DNA of 17,860 nucleotides from JAEUUM01 sp038326165. Lineage in GTDB: Bacteria > Bacteroidota > Bacteroidia > Chitinophagales > Saprospiraceae. A program made the translations under genes and the position numbers. Where the stretch lies: NCBI GenBank assembly GCA_038326165.1, contig JBBQJT010000063.1, positions 1 to 17,860 of the forward strand. Reading direction: 5' to 3'. This document shows positions 1 to 7,586 of the stretch, piece by piece. The notes beneath the pieces are model-generated. The model was not told the origin of the DNA. It made no database searches and saw nothing but the letters and a program-made list of their open reading frames with translations. Numbering within the stretch: the stretch's first letter is position 1; each line of letters starts with the position of its first letter.

Positions 1-186
1 GATCCCAAAAGTAAAAAGCAATTATTACAACCAAACAGCATTTATAATTTTTCATAGACAAAATATTATTTGCAAATTTAAGCTATTCTAAGCAGATGTC
101 AATAGAAGTAATTGGAAAAAAGTGTAAACTGCTTTACATTATTTCACTTTTATTGCCCTTGAAAGATAGGATTGTAAAAATTCCAC

Positions 187-218
187 AAAAAAAAGCTCCT
201 TGGTAAACCAAAGGAGCT
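187..218 (-). terminator. rho-independent terminator of the isc operon
   Basis: Read on the minus strand, AGCTCCTTTGG and CCAAGGAGCT pair around a TTTA loop, with one bulged T. A run of eight T follows directly (plus strand 187-194, all A). It lies about 30 bp after the iscA stop codon and would end the iscS-iscU-iscA transcript. Confidence 0.85.
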
Positions 219-250
219 ATCTAATAATTTGCTTGTATCTAATTATAATA

Positions 251-577
251 TCAAACTGCGAAACTTTCACCGCATCCACATTCACGGGATGCATTGGGAT
301 TCACAAAATGAAATCCCTTACCATCTAAGCCTCCACTAAATTCCAAAGTTGAGTCAAATAGGTATAAAAAGCTTTTTAAGTCGGTGACGACCTTTACGCC
401 ATTGTCTTCAAAAACCTGGTCGTTGGGCTTTGACTCGTTGTCAAAATCCATCTTGTATGAAAGTCCACTGCATCCACCGCTCACCACACTCACCCGAACA
501 AAATACTCTTCGTCCAGACTACCTGAGGATTTGATTGAATCAATGCGATCTTTGGCGCTGTCAGCTACATGGATCAT
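251..577 (-). CDS. iscA: A-type iron-sulfur cluster carrier protein (IscA/HesB family)
   Basis: This 108-residue protein matches A-type carriers in length and motifs. The three cysteines that bind iron or a cluster in this family are present: Cys36 in GGCSGLSY, and Cys100 and Cys102 in the C-terminal ECGCGESF. A-type proteins take clusters from a scaffold and pass them to apo-proteins in the cytoplasm. It is the last gene of an iscS-iscU-iscA operon, starting 7 bp after the iscU stop, so translation is probably coupled. A strong terminator follows. From sequence alone it could equally be called ErpA or SufA, since these paralogues share the motif; the neighbouring iscU favours IscA. Confidence 0.92.
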   Translation of the reverse strand: MIHVADSAKDRIDSIKSSGSLDEEYFVRVSVVSGGCSGLSYKMDFDNESKPNDQVFEDNGVKVVTDLKSFLYLFDSTLEFSGGLDGKGFHFVNPNASRECGCGESFAV

Positions 578-584
578 GAGTTAA

Positions 585-986
585 CTATGCATTGACAAGC
601 TTGTCAACGTTTTTGCTTTGGTAATCTTTAATTGCTGCTTTGATTGCGTCTTCAGCCAAAACTGAACAGTGTATCTTAACAGGTGGAAGTGCCAACTCCT
701 CTACAATTGCCATATTGTCAATTGATTCTGCTTCTTCAAGTGTTTTGCCCTTTAGCCATTCTGTAGCCAAAGAGGAGGAAGCGATAGCTGATCCACAACC
801 AAAAGTTTTGAAGCGTGCATCTTTGATAATACCTGATTCTTCATCTACTTCTATCTGCAGACGCATCACGTCTCCGCATTCAGGTGCCCCAACCAAGCCG
901 GTGCCAACTGTTTTGCTGTTTTTGTCAAGCGTTCCTACATTTTTTGGATTCTTGAAGTGGTCAAGCACTTTTTCTGAATAAGCCAT
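585..986 (-). CDS. iscU: iron-sulfur cluster assembly scaffold protein IscU
   Basis: This 133-residue protein is the scaffold on which [2Fe-2S] clusters are built from sulfur delivered by IscS. It has the family's three cluster-ligand cysteines, Cys37 (PECGD), Cys64 (FGCGSAIASS) and Cys107 (IHCSVLAEDA), and the conserved Asp39. LPPVK at residues 100-104 is the peptide that the Hsp70 HscA recognises in proteobacterial IscU. This separates it from SufU, which lacks that motif and carries an insertion. It sits between iscS (33 bp upstream) and iscA (7 bp downstream) on the same strand. No hscA, hscB or ferredoxin gene is in the window. Confidence 0.95.
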   Translation of the reverse strand: MAYSEKVLDHFKNPKNVGTLDKNSKTVGTGLVGAPECGDVMRLQIEVDEESGIIKDARFKTFGCGSAIASSSLATEWLKGKTLEEAESIDNMAIVEELALPPVKIHCSVLAEDAIKAAIKDYQSKNVDKLVNA

Positions 987-1019
987 AATGTTTTAATTTA
1001 ATTATTTAACAATCATATT

Positions 1020-2237
1020 TTAGTGAGCTGACCATTGAACGGATTCAATGTCAATTCCTTCTTTATACATTTCCCATATCGGGCTCAAATCACGCATGTG
1101 CTGCACGCCTTTGGTGATAGCTTCAATTGCATAATCTATTTCTTCATCTGTAGTAAAACGACCCAAACTGAAACGAATCGATGAGTGTGCCAAGTCATCA
1201 CCTAAACCCAAGGCTACCAACACATAGGAAGGCTCAAGGCTAGCCGATGTGCACGCTGAACCTGAACTTACTCCAATCTCCTGATTGAAAGTCATCATCA
1301 ATCCTTCGCCTTCAACGTGTTTGAATGAAATATTGGTCACGTGTGGCATCCTGTTGTTGACGTCACCATTGATGTATGTTTCTTCAATATTGGTCATAAA
1401 AGCTTTCTCTAATCGATCTCTCAACTTTGAAACTTTTTCAGCATCAGCAGACATTTCATGCATTGCTAATTCTGCAGCTTTACCCATCCCTACTATACCC
1501 GGTACATTCAATGTGCCTGAACGCATACCACGCTCATGTCCGCCACCATCCATTTGGGCAGTAACTTTCACTCTTGGATTCTTGCGATTCACAAACAGGA
1601 CTCCAATTCCTTTGGGACCATACATTTTATGTCCGGTGAAAGCCATAAGATGCACACCAACTTCCTTAGGGTTTGTAGGAATTTTTCCTACAGCTTGTGT
1701 GGCATCACTCATGAAGAGTACACCGTGCTTCGCACAAATGTCTCCTATTTCTTTCATGGGCTGTATAACACCAGTTTCGTTATTGGCCCACATGATACTG
1801 ATTAATATGGTACTAGGGCGAATTGCCGCTTCCAATGCTGCCAGATCCACCCTGCCATTGGAAAGCACTTCCAGATAGGTTACTTCTCCACCCATAGACT
1901 CAACACGCATGCAAGAATCCAATACTGCCTTGTGTTCGGTTGTCAATGTGATGATGTGATTGCCTTTGGATTTGTACATTTCAAATACTCCTTTGATTGC
2001 AAGGTTATCTGACTCAGTTGCACCTGATGTGAATATGATTTCTTTGTCGTCAACATTGAGCAATTTGGCTATTTGCTCTCTTGCGTGATCTACCGCAGAT
2101 TCAGCCTCCCAACCGAAAGGGTGGTTTCTGCTAGCTGCGTTGCCGGGATGCTGATAAAAGTAAGGAATCATAGCATCTACGACTCTTGGATCGCATGGTG
2201 TGGTGGAATTATTATCCAGATAAATAAGCTTCTTCAT
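1020..2237 (-). CDS. iscS: cysteine desulfurase IscS
   Basis: This 405-residue class V PLP enzyme takes sulfur from L-cysteine, releases alanine and holds a persulfide for IscU. The PLP-binding lysine is Lys204 in TGHKMYGPKG. His102 (TTEHKAVLD) stacks on the cofactor, Asp178 and Gln181 (SDATQAVGK) contact the pyridine ring, and the catalytic persulfide cysteine is Cys329 in SSGSACTSAS. Length and the mobile Cys loop fit group I desulfurases (IscS/NifS), not the SufS type. It is the first gene of the isc operon and is divergent from the mutase subunit gene. A TAnnTTTG box lies 35 bp upstream of the ATG. There is no iscR in front, unlike in proteobacteria. Confidence 0.95.
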   Translation of the reverse strand: MKKLIYLDNNSTTPCDPRVVDAMIPYFYQHPGNAASRNHPFGWEAESAVDHAREQIAKLLNVDDKEIIFTSGATESDNLAIKGVFEMYKSKGNHIITLTTEHKAVLDSCMRVESMGGEVTYLEVLSNGRVDLAALEAAIRPSTILISIMWANNETGVIQPMKEIGDICAKHGVLFMSDATQAVGKIPTNPKEVGVHLMAFTGHKMYGPKGIGVLFVNRKNPRVKVTAQMDGGGHERGMRSGTLNVPGIVGMGKAAELAMHEMSADAEKVSKLRDRLEKAFMTNIEETYINGDVNNRMPHVTNISFKHVEGEGLMMTFNQEIGVSSGSACTSASLEPSYVLVALGLGDDLAHSSIRFSLGRFTTDEEIDYAIEAITKGVQHMRDLSPIWEMYKEGIDIESVQWSAH

Positions 2238-2272
2238 GTCTTGTTAGTATTTAGACTATGTCTAATTAGATA

Positions 2273-2280
2273 CAAAGGTA
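2273..2280 (-). promoter_or_regulatory. Bacteroidota-type -7 box for the isc operon
   Basis: TACCTTTG on the minus strand fits the Bacteroidota -7 consensus TAnnTTTG and lies 35 bp before the iscS ATG, leaving a leader of about 30 nt. I see no clear -33 TTTG at the usual 19-21 bp distance. Confidence 0.55.
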
Positions 2281-2344
2281 ACAACTTCTTGTATAAAATG
2301 TTCACTTGGTAATTAAGAATTATTCTCGCTCGTACTTCCTGTAT

Positions 2345-2352
2345 TAACTTTG
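2345..2352 (+). promoter_or_regulatory. Bacteroidota-type -7 box for the mutase small subunit gene
   Basis: TAACTTTG fits TAnnTTTG and lies 48 bp before the ATG at 2401, divergent from the isc promoter. No convincing -33 element is visible. Confidence 0.5.
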
Positions 2353-2400
2353 CCTTTCAACCCTTGTCGGAACTAGCAATATTCGATCAAATCGCATCTT

Positions 2401-3441
2401 ATGAATAAAGAAGAATGGAAGCAATTGGTGACCAAAGAATTGAAAGGTTCTCAGTATGAATTTTTGATCAGGCAGGTTTCCTCAATGATTGAAATAGAGC
2501 CGTATTATACCAAGGAAGAGATCAATAATAAGGCAAGCAAATATCCAATTGGCGCACAATGTTTGGTTGGTGCTTCCTACCAATTGCTTTCAGTGGCAGC
2601 GGACAAAGCTTTGTTGATGGACGATCTGAACGGTGGAGTGAATAGTCCTGCATTTCATGTCAATGCTACCTTGGGTCGCGAAGATGCAAATTTGCTTTTG
2701 AAGGATGTGGATCTCAATTATGTTACCAGTATCTGGTACTTTGATGATACCGATCAATACCTCAATTGGCATGAAATATTGAATTGGAACACTGCGGATA
2801 CAAACCCTGATGCTTGGATATCGATTGTTGCTGATCCCGTTTTTTTAATAAAATCAGATAATCTTCAGCTAAATAAAATCAAGGCTGTAAAATTGCCGGA
2901 TCTCAATCTGACTAAAGCCACTCAAGCTGAACTGGTGTTGGCCGACTGGGCCGTTGAGGTTGATCAGCTGCTACAAAGTTGCGAACCAAAGCATCAATTG
3001 ATATTTGCAGAAAGCGCTTGGACCAATGTGTCACTAAGCAATGCATTTCTGGATAATGTTGCTTTTTTGAAAGCCATCCAATTGGTTTGGGGGAATATAC
3101 TTTTGGGGCATGGCCTAACTCAAATACCATTGCTCAGCATCAATGGTTCAGTAAATCCTGATGCATTGGTTGAAAATCCTAACTACAATATAATTCGCTG
3201 TACAGCCATAGCTTTGAGCATGCGCATAGCTGGAGTTGCCAGAATAGAGTTACCGAGATTTGGCTCGAAGCAAGAAAATTTCGATCGCCGAATAGCACGC
3301 AATATTATCCACCTGTTCGAAATGGAATCTTACCTCGATAAATTTGCTGACCATACTAGTGGCAGTTATTATTGGGATAGTTTGGTTGAAAAAATTGCAG
3401 AGGCTGCTTGGAACAAAGCCTCGGAAAAAGTCGCCGGTTAA
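2401..3441 (+). CDS. mutA: methylmalonyl-CoA mutase small (beta) subunit
   Basis: This 346-residue protein resembles the TIM-barrel part of methylmalonyl-CoA mutase small subunits. Signs are the N-terminal helix (EEWKQLVTKELKG), DLNGGVNSPAFHVNA near residue 79, and a C-terminal DHTSGSYYWDSL (from residue 317) that mirrors the family's D-P-x-G-G-S-Y-Y segment. The alpha-beta enzyme interconverts succinyl-CoA and (R)-methylmalonyl-CoA; the small subunit is non-catalytic and binds no cobalamin, and no B12-binding domain is present here. It is shorter than many homologues. None of the other frames past the stop reads like a continuation, so I see no frameshift. The large subunit gene, usually next door, is absent, while MeaB follows 326 bp later. 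Confidence 0.8.
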   Translation: MNKEEWKQLVTKELKGSQYEFLIRQVSSMIEIEPYYTKEEINNKASKYPIGAQCLVGASYQLLSVAADKALLMDDLNGGVNSPAFHVNATLGREDANLLLKDVDLNYVTSIWYFDDTDQYLNWHEILNWNTADTNPDAWISIVADPVFLIKSDNLQLNKIKAVKLPDLNLTKATQAELVLADWAVEVDQLLQSCEPKHQLIFAESAWTNVSLSNAFLDNVAFLKAIQLVWGNILLGHGLTQIPLLSINGSVNPDALVENPNYNIIRCTAIALSMRIAGVARIELPRFGSKQENFDRRIARNIIHLFEMESYLDKFADHTSGSYYWDSLVEKIAEAAWNKASEKVAG

Positions 3442-3767
3442 GTCAAACCTGTGTACACTCCTGGAGTCTGAAATTAATTTCTTTTGGTTTGTCCTCCCCG
3501 GCGCCATTCATACAAGAGGCACACGATTGAACAAAACTATGCCCCTCATTCAATCCATACAAGGGATTAACATTTAGGCATTTTGACTTTAACCTTTAAC
3601 AGCTTTTAGAATCCGAATTTTAACATTTCATAAAATACAACTCACACACAATGAACTTGTTAGATTTATTTAACATTTGGCAATCCATTTCATGTCAAAA
3701 ACATTAACACACAAACAGCAGCAAATATTCCTTAGCTTTATGCCTGTCAACGCCAATATTTCAGTAA
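3442..3767. other. intergenic region between mutA and meaB
   Basis: This 326-bp gap contains no ORF I believe and no recognisable remnant of the mutase large subunit. It is AT-rich, with repeated TTTAAC/TTAACA-type words at about 3590-3710. The only element I can suggest is a weak -7-like box TAGCTTTA at 3733-3740, 27 bp before the meaB ATG; its last base differs from the TAnnTTTG consensus. Confidence 0.4.
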
Positions 3768-4751
3768 ATGGTTAACTATTCTTCATTTGAATCACTACTC
3801 GAAGGTTTGCAGCAAGGCAATCGTTTTGCATTAGCAAAAGCCATAACCTTGGCGGAATCTAAACTTCCTGAGGATCATAATCTGGCGAGACAACTAATCA
3901 AAAAAGGCTCAATATTTTCAAGCAAGAGTATACGGATTGGCATATCAGGTAGTCCCGGTGTGGGCAAAAGCACATTCATTGAAGCGCTTGGCATGAAATA
4001 CATAGCCGCAGAACATAAGGTAGCCGTACTTGCAGTAGATCCAAGCAGCAGCATTCATGCTGGCAGTATATTGGGCGATAAAACACGAATGAATCAACTG
4101 GGCAATCAGGCAAACGCATTTATAAGGCCCTCACCATCTGGAACACATTTGGGTGGAGTTCAGCAAAAAACCCGTGATTCTATATTGTTGTGTGAAGCAG
4201 CAGGATTTGATGTGATCATTGTTGAAACAGTGGGAGTAGGTCAATCCGAAATAAGTGTGTCAAGGATGACCGATCTTTTTCTCTTGTTGATTCAACCCGC
4301 CTCAGGTGATGAGTTACAAGGCATTAAGCGCGGAATTGTAGAAATGGCGGATATGGTCATCATCAACAAAGCGGATCAAGACAGAATACCATCTGCCAAG
4401 ATATCAAAAGCAGCCTACCTTCAAGCATTGCATTTGCTGCCTGTGAAAAATCATGGTGCAAGTGTTCCTGTTGTATTGTGCAGTGCTGTTTCTGCAGATG
4501 GCCTTTCAGACACATGGGACGAACTCAGTAAACTCATTCAATTAATCAACAATACCGACTATTTGACTAAAAAACGAAAAAGCCAGGATGTACACTGGTT
4601 TAAGGAATTGACGGAATTAGCACTCCAAGACTTGATCCGAAATTCAGGCAAGTACCATGAACTTTGGAAAAGCTTGAACAACAAAGTCCAAGAGGGTGAC
4701 TTGAGTCCCGAAGACGCTTTGACCGTTTTTAGTAAGGAATTGAATTCATAA
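3768..4751 (+). CDS. meaB: methylmalonyl-CoA mutase-associated GTPase MeaB (ArgK family)
   Basis: This 327-residue G3E-type P-loop GTPase loads and protects the cobalamin cofactor of methylmalonyl-CoA mutase. The Walker A loop is GSPGVGKS (residues 61-68). Switch and Mg-binding segments follow: DPSSS (91-95), GDKTRM (103-108), and ETVGVGQSE (153-161), the family's Walker B region. The guanine-specificity motif is NKAD (200-203), and CSAVSADG near 245 corresponds to G5. Length and motif order match bacterial MeaB/ArgK, formerly mis-described as an arginine-transport kinase. The small mutase subunit upstream supports the assignment. The C-terminal third (residues 260-327) is helical and charged, as expected for the dimerisation arm. 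Confidence 0.93.
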   Translation: MVNYSSFESLLEGLQQGNRFALAKAITLAESKLPEDHNLARQLIKKGSIFSSKSIRIGISGSPGVGKSTFIEALGMKYIAAEHKVAVLAVDPSSSIHAGSILGDKTRMNQLGNQANAFIRPSPSGTHLGGVQQKTRDSILLCEAAGFDVIIVETVGVGQSEISVSRMTDLFLLLIQPASGDELQGIKRGIVEMADMVIINKADQDRIPSAKISKAAYLQALHLLPVKNHGASVPVVLCSAVSADGLSDTWDELSKLIQLINNTDYLTKKRKSQDVHWFKELTELALQDLIRNSGKYHELWKSLNNKVQEGDLSPEDALTVFSKELNS

Positions 4752-4868
4752 ATGCTGGTCGGTGATTCAAAGTGAGTTTTATTTGTATTCAGCATGATCA
4801 TATTGCAATCATTAACATTATGATACATGAAAATGAATGCAATTGAGTCAATTATTATCTAATAGAGT

Positions 4869-4876
4869 TATATTTG
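4869..4876 (+). promoter_or_regulatory. -7 box for the DUF1508 gene
   Basis: TATATTTG matches TAnnTTTG exactly and lies 27 bp before the ATG at 4904. A TTG at 4843-4845 is near, but slightly beyond, the usual -33 distance. The box covers an in-frame TTG at 4874, which argues against that upstream codon as the start. Confidence 0.55.
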
Positions 4877-4903
4877 TGTCCAACTAAACCAAATGTTAAA
4901 AAA

Positions 4904-5239
4904 ATGGGAAAATTTGTAATCACAACCCGTAAGGACGGGCAATTTCAATTCAGCCTCAAAGCAGGAAATGGTCAGGAAATTCTTGGTTCTGAAGCTTACA
5001 CCACCAAAGCAGCTTGCATGAATGGTGTTGAGTCTGTTAAAAAGAATGCTCCAGAAGGTGATCGTTTTGATCGCTTGATTTCTAAAAATGAGAAGCCTTA
5101 TTTTAACCTCAAAGCTGGCAACGGTCAAGTGATTGGGACAAGCGAAATGTATGAGAGTGAAACTTCCCGCGAAAATGGCATCGCTTCTGTTATGAAAAAT
5201 GCTCCAGAAGCAACAGTTGACGACCAAACTGAGGCTTAG
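4904..5239 (+). CDS. DUF1508 (YegP-like) protein with two tandem domains
   Basis: This 111-residue cytoplasmic protein is made of two tandem DUF1508 units. Unit 1 covers about residues 2-49 (KDGQFQFSLKAGNGQEIL, ending KKNAPE). Unit 2 covers about 50-99 (EKPYFNLKAGNGQVIG, ending MKNAPE). The signature F-x-L-K-A-G-N-G-Q appears in both. Family members such as E. coli YegP have no firmly established role; a link to stress has been proposed. I chose the ATG at 4904 because the longer in-frame start at TTG 4874 lies inside the probable promoter. The acidic tail (TVDDQTEA) falls outside the repeat. A terminator-like hairpin follows about 30 bp after the stop. Confidence 0.9.
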   Translation: MGKFVITTRKDGQFQFSLKAGNGQEILGSEAYTTKAACMNGVESVKKNAPEGDRFDRLISKNEKPYFNLKAGNGQVIGTSEMYESETSRENGIASVMKNAPEATVDDQTEA

Positions 5240-5268
5240 AATAACCCCAAAAAAAAATTTATATGAAG

Positions 5269-5304
5269 AGGTCTGTCAGCTCAATTGGCAGACCTTTTAT
5301 TTTT
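5269..5304 (+). terminator. rho-independent terminator after the DUF1508 gene
   Basis: AGGTCTG (5269-5275) pairs with CAGACCT (5289-5295) around a 13-nt loop, followed by the T-rich tract TTTTATTTTT. It ends only 5 bp before the likely ATG of the next gene, so it occupies that gene's leader. Confidence 0.7.
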
Positions 5305-5309
5305 CAAGC

Positions 5310-6284
5310 ATGCTTAAATTAAAATTAAAATCCCTTTGGCACCCCGAAATGTTTCAAGGTTGGGGAAAAACTAAGAATTACTTTGAAGGTTGGTACATCA
5401 AATGTGTATCAGCTGATGAGCAACATGCCATTGCCTTTATTCCTGGCATCTCTCTGCCCGCCACAGGGGAATCCCATGCTTTTGTTCAGATCATGTTCGG
5501 ATCTGAAAATAGATCGGCTTATCATAGGTTTCAATTTTCAGACTTTCAACCCTCAACTGAAAACTTTAACCTACAATTGGAGCGAAATACATTCAGCAAC
5601 ACAGGGATCACCTTGTCATTGCCTGAAGTTGAAGGAAGTTTGAGTTTTGAAAACCCAGTAAAATGGCCCAAAATGTTGGGAGCACCTGGCATCATGGGCT
5701 GGTTCGGTTATTTGCCTTTTATGCAGTGTTTTCACGGCATAATAAGTATGAATCACAACATCAGCGGTCAACTTATGATCAATGATAAGCTTGTAGACTT
5801 CACTGGCGGAAAAGGATACATTGAAAAAGACTGGGGGCGATCATTCCCACGTGCATACGTGTGGATGCAAAGCAACCATTTCCCAAATTCGGATGCATCA
5901 CTCATTGCTTCCGTAGCTCACATACCATTCCTGGGCTCACATTTTATAGGTTTTATTTGCGGATTTTGGTACCGTGGGAAAATTCACCGATTTGCTACTT
6001 ATACGGGTGCAAAGAAAACTTTTCGTATCGAGGATGACCACGTTTCATTGAAATTCACCAACCCAAACAATGCGCTGCACATAAAGGCTTTTCATGCTCC
6101 AGGTACAAGTTTGGTTTCGCCCATGTCGGGTGCCATGACTGGCAAAATCAACGAAAGCATGCAGGCAAAAATTGAAGTTGAATATTATGAAAACAACCAG
6201 TTGGTATTTCATGAAATTGGAAGCTCTGCAGGACTGGAAGTTTGTCTGCCTGAAGGGGATATGGAAGGTAAAGTGCTGTGGTAA
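5310..6284 (+). CDS. tocopherol cyclase family protein (PF14249-like)
   Basis: This 324-residue protein matches the tocopherol cyclase family. Near the N terminus WHPEMFQGWGKTKNYFEGWY contains the conserved P-x-x-(F/Y)-Q-G and F-E-G-W-Y segments. The middle has GAPGIMGWFGYLPFMQCFHG (about residues 125-144) and GGKGYIEKDWGRSFP (about 165-180), followed by WMQSNHF. In plants and cyanobacteria the family closes the chromanol ring of tocopherols; in heterotrophic bacteria the substrate is unknown, so only the fold is claimed. No signal peptide is seen. The ATG at 5310 keeps the conserved N-terminal motif; the reading frame is open further upstream, but that stretch crosses a hairpin and does not look like protein. 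Its own promoter is not visible. Confidence 0.82.
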   Translation: MLKLKLKSLWHPEMFQGWGKTKNYFEGWYIKCVSADEQHAIAFIPGISLPATGESHAFVQIMFGSENRSAYHRFQFSDFQPSTENFNLQLERNTFSNTGITLSLPEVEGSLSFENPVKWPKMLGAPGIMGWFGYLPFMQCFHGIISMNHNISGQLMINDKLVDFTGGKGYIEKDWGRSFPRAYVWMQSNHFPNSDASLIASVAHIPFLGSHFIGFICGFWYRGKIHRFATYTGAKKTFRIEDDHVSLKFTNPNNALHIKAFHAPGTSLVSPMSGAMTGKINESMQAKIEVEYYENNQLVFHEIGSSAGLEVCLPEGDMEGKVLW

Positions 6285-6503
6285 ATAATAAATTACATGA
6301 TATTTCTAAAGCATAAAATGTGCCATCGCATCAAGTGAGTTTTTATTCAATACTTAGATTCTGGATTCATTTTATGTCAATTATTTGTAGTCATCACTTG
6401 GCTTCAGCTGAGCGCGGGGCAATCTCTTTTTATCATGGCCCTAGATAAGCAAGCAAAAAAGGGCTAGGTCCCAAAGGTAATCTTTACTGGCCGTCATCTT
6501 GGC
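6285..6503. other. convergent intergenic region
   Basis: About 220 bp between convergent genes. No gene and no clear terminator is seen. A 5-bp inverted repeat (GCCCT/AGGGC) around 6440-6465 is too weak to call. Confidence 0.3.
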
Positions 6504-6902
6504 TTAATTTGTTCCATAATAAATGAGTCCGCTTATTAATAAAAGTAATATCCATTGCCCCAGTTTAAAATAAATTTTAGGAAACTGTTTTGAAATTACA
6601 ATTGTAAAGGCCCAAGCAATTGTATAGCCTAAAAAGTAAATCGTCAGTATTTGCAATAAGGTCTTTTCGTTGTCAAAAAAGTTAGTAAAGTTTATTAATG
6701 CAAGTCCAACACTTGCAAACAGTAGGTCAAAAGAAACCCAATGCCAACCACACCGAGCCATTGTCCATTTTTCTTGTTTTGTTATCCAATTGTCTGTGCC
6801 TGTATTTGGCTCAATTGATTTTAGTTCTCGGTCTCCAATAAAAGCATGAATGAAGAAAGCTAAAAGTGTCAGGATGTTTGCTATTAAAATTGGTGTGTTC
6901 AT
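6504..6902 (-). CDS. small four-helix membrane protein of unknown function
   Basis: This predicted 132-residue inner-membrane protein has four hydrophobic segments at about residues 4-24, 56-74, 82-104 and 112-130. A polar loop at 25-50 ends in the motif ARCGWHWVSFD. I do not recognise the family. The frame is open upstream to 7025, but that extension overlaps the end of the preceding gene. The ATG at 6902 lies 32 bp after that gene's stop and begins directly with a hydrophobic helix, so it is the better start. It is the last gene of a probable four-gene unit. His19 and His54 fall in or next to helices and could bind heme, but this is speculation. Confidence 0.7.
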   Translation of the reverse strand: MNTPILIANILTLLAFFIHAFIGDRELKSIEPNTGTDNWITKQEKWTMARCGWHWVSFDLLFASVGLALINFTNFFDNEKTLLQILTIYFLGYTIAWAFTIVISKQFPKIYFKLGQWILLLLISGLIYYGTN

Positions 6903-6934
6903 ATTGTCAGTGTTTCTTTTTTTAAATCTCCCTT

Positions 6935-7552
6935 TTATTTTCCAATTAGTACCTTGTATTCCGCAGGAATTTCCACTCCCCCAAAATGGTTTGTAAGTCC
7001 GTAAAATATTACGATTGTCAAGCAAATACCGAACACTAAAATGGCTTTGGATTGTCCATTTGGTGTCAAACCAAAAATGATATGTTGCATTTTCTTGTTG
7101 TGAATAGAGGCAATGTGTCCAAAGAAGGAAACAATGGCGAGTGCATAATATGGTATAAAAAATAAGTTAGAAGGAAATGAATTTAGTCCGGCAACTCCAA
7201 AGTAAAAGTTTGTGTCAAGGTGCAAATAATATCGACCAACCAAAACAGCACTCAAATGTATAATGAAGAAAATTGCCAAATAAAGTCCTGTCCAAATGTG
7301 CATTTGTTCAAAGTCTGATAATGCTATTTTTCTATTGGTCTTGAAAAGTTTAATTCCTGAAAATATTTGAACTATTACAGCACTCAATAGAATGGACTCA
7401 ACGAAAATATTGCGATAGAAAACCCTCAATGAGTTCATCAATTCAATATGCTTTTCGGCACCGAATATGCCAAAAATATGGTTAAACAAATGAATTCCAA
7501 CAAAGATGGTAATTGTCAAACCTGATAGTTGATGAATTCTATTTGTTGTCAT
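6935..7552 (-). CDS. cytochrome b-like integral membrane protein
   Basis: This 205-residue protein has about five transmembrane segments: roughly residues 8-29, 50-70, 85-106, 130-150 and 168-188. Histidines lie in or at the ends of helices, in RIHQLSG, GIHLFNHIFG, MHIWTGLY, FIIHLSAVL and FFGHIASIHN. That spacing resembles di-heme membrane anchors such as the SdhC/FrdC type, but no sdhA or sdhB homologue is adjacent. I therefore claim only a heme-b-like fold, with low certainty. It starts 34 bp after the frame-corrected stop of the outer-membrane gene and is followed by a small membrane protein. A redox or electron-transfer role is an inference. Confidence 0.6.
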   Translation of the reverse strand: MTTNRIHQLSGLTITIFVGIHLFNHIFGIFGAEKHIELMNSLRVFYRNIFVESILLSAVIVQIFSGIKLFKTNRKIALSDFEQMHIWTGLYLAIFFIIHLSAVLVGRYYLHLDTNFYFGVAGLNSFPSNLFFIPYYALAIVSFFGHIASIHNKKMQHIIFGLTPNGQSKAILVFGICLTIVIFYGLTNHFGGVEIPAEYKVLIGK

Positions 7553-7586
7553 ACTTTATTTTAATCACAAAATTGATGCAATATTA

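Noticed and set aside
3344..3577. Open frame overlapping the end of mutA as a possible frameshifted continuation
   Set aside because: Its translation shows no mutase motif, and the mutA product ends naturally after its DHTSGSYY segment.
4874..4903. Ten-codon upstream extension of the DUF1508 gene from a TTG
   Set aside because: The TTG lies inside the probable -7 promoter box, and the DUF1508 repeat begins right after the ATG at 4904.
5199..5309. Upstream extension of the cyclase-like gene
   Set aside because: It overlaps the DUF1508 gene and the terminator hairpin, and its translation does not resemble the family N terminus.
6430..6500. Possible remnant of a mobile element or cassette end between the convergent genes
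   Set aside because: No matching partner at the other end of the 6504-8869 block and only a 5-bp inverted repeat.
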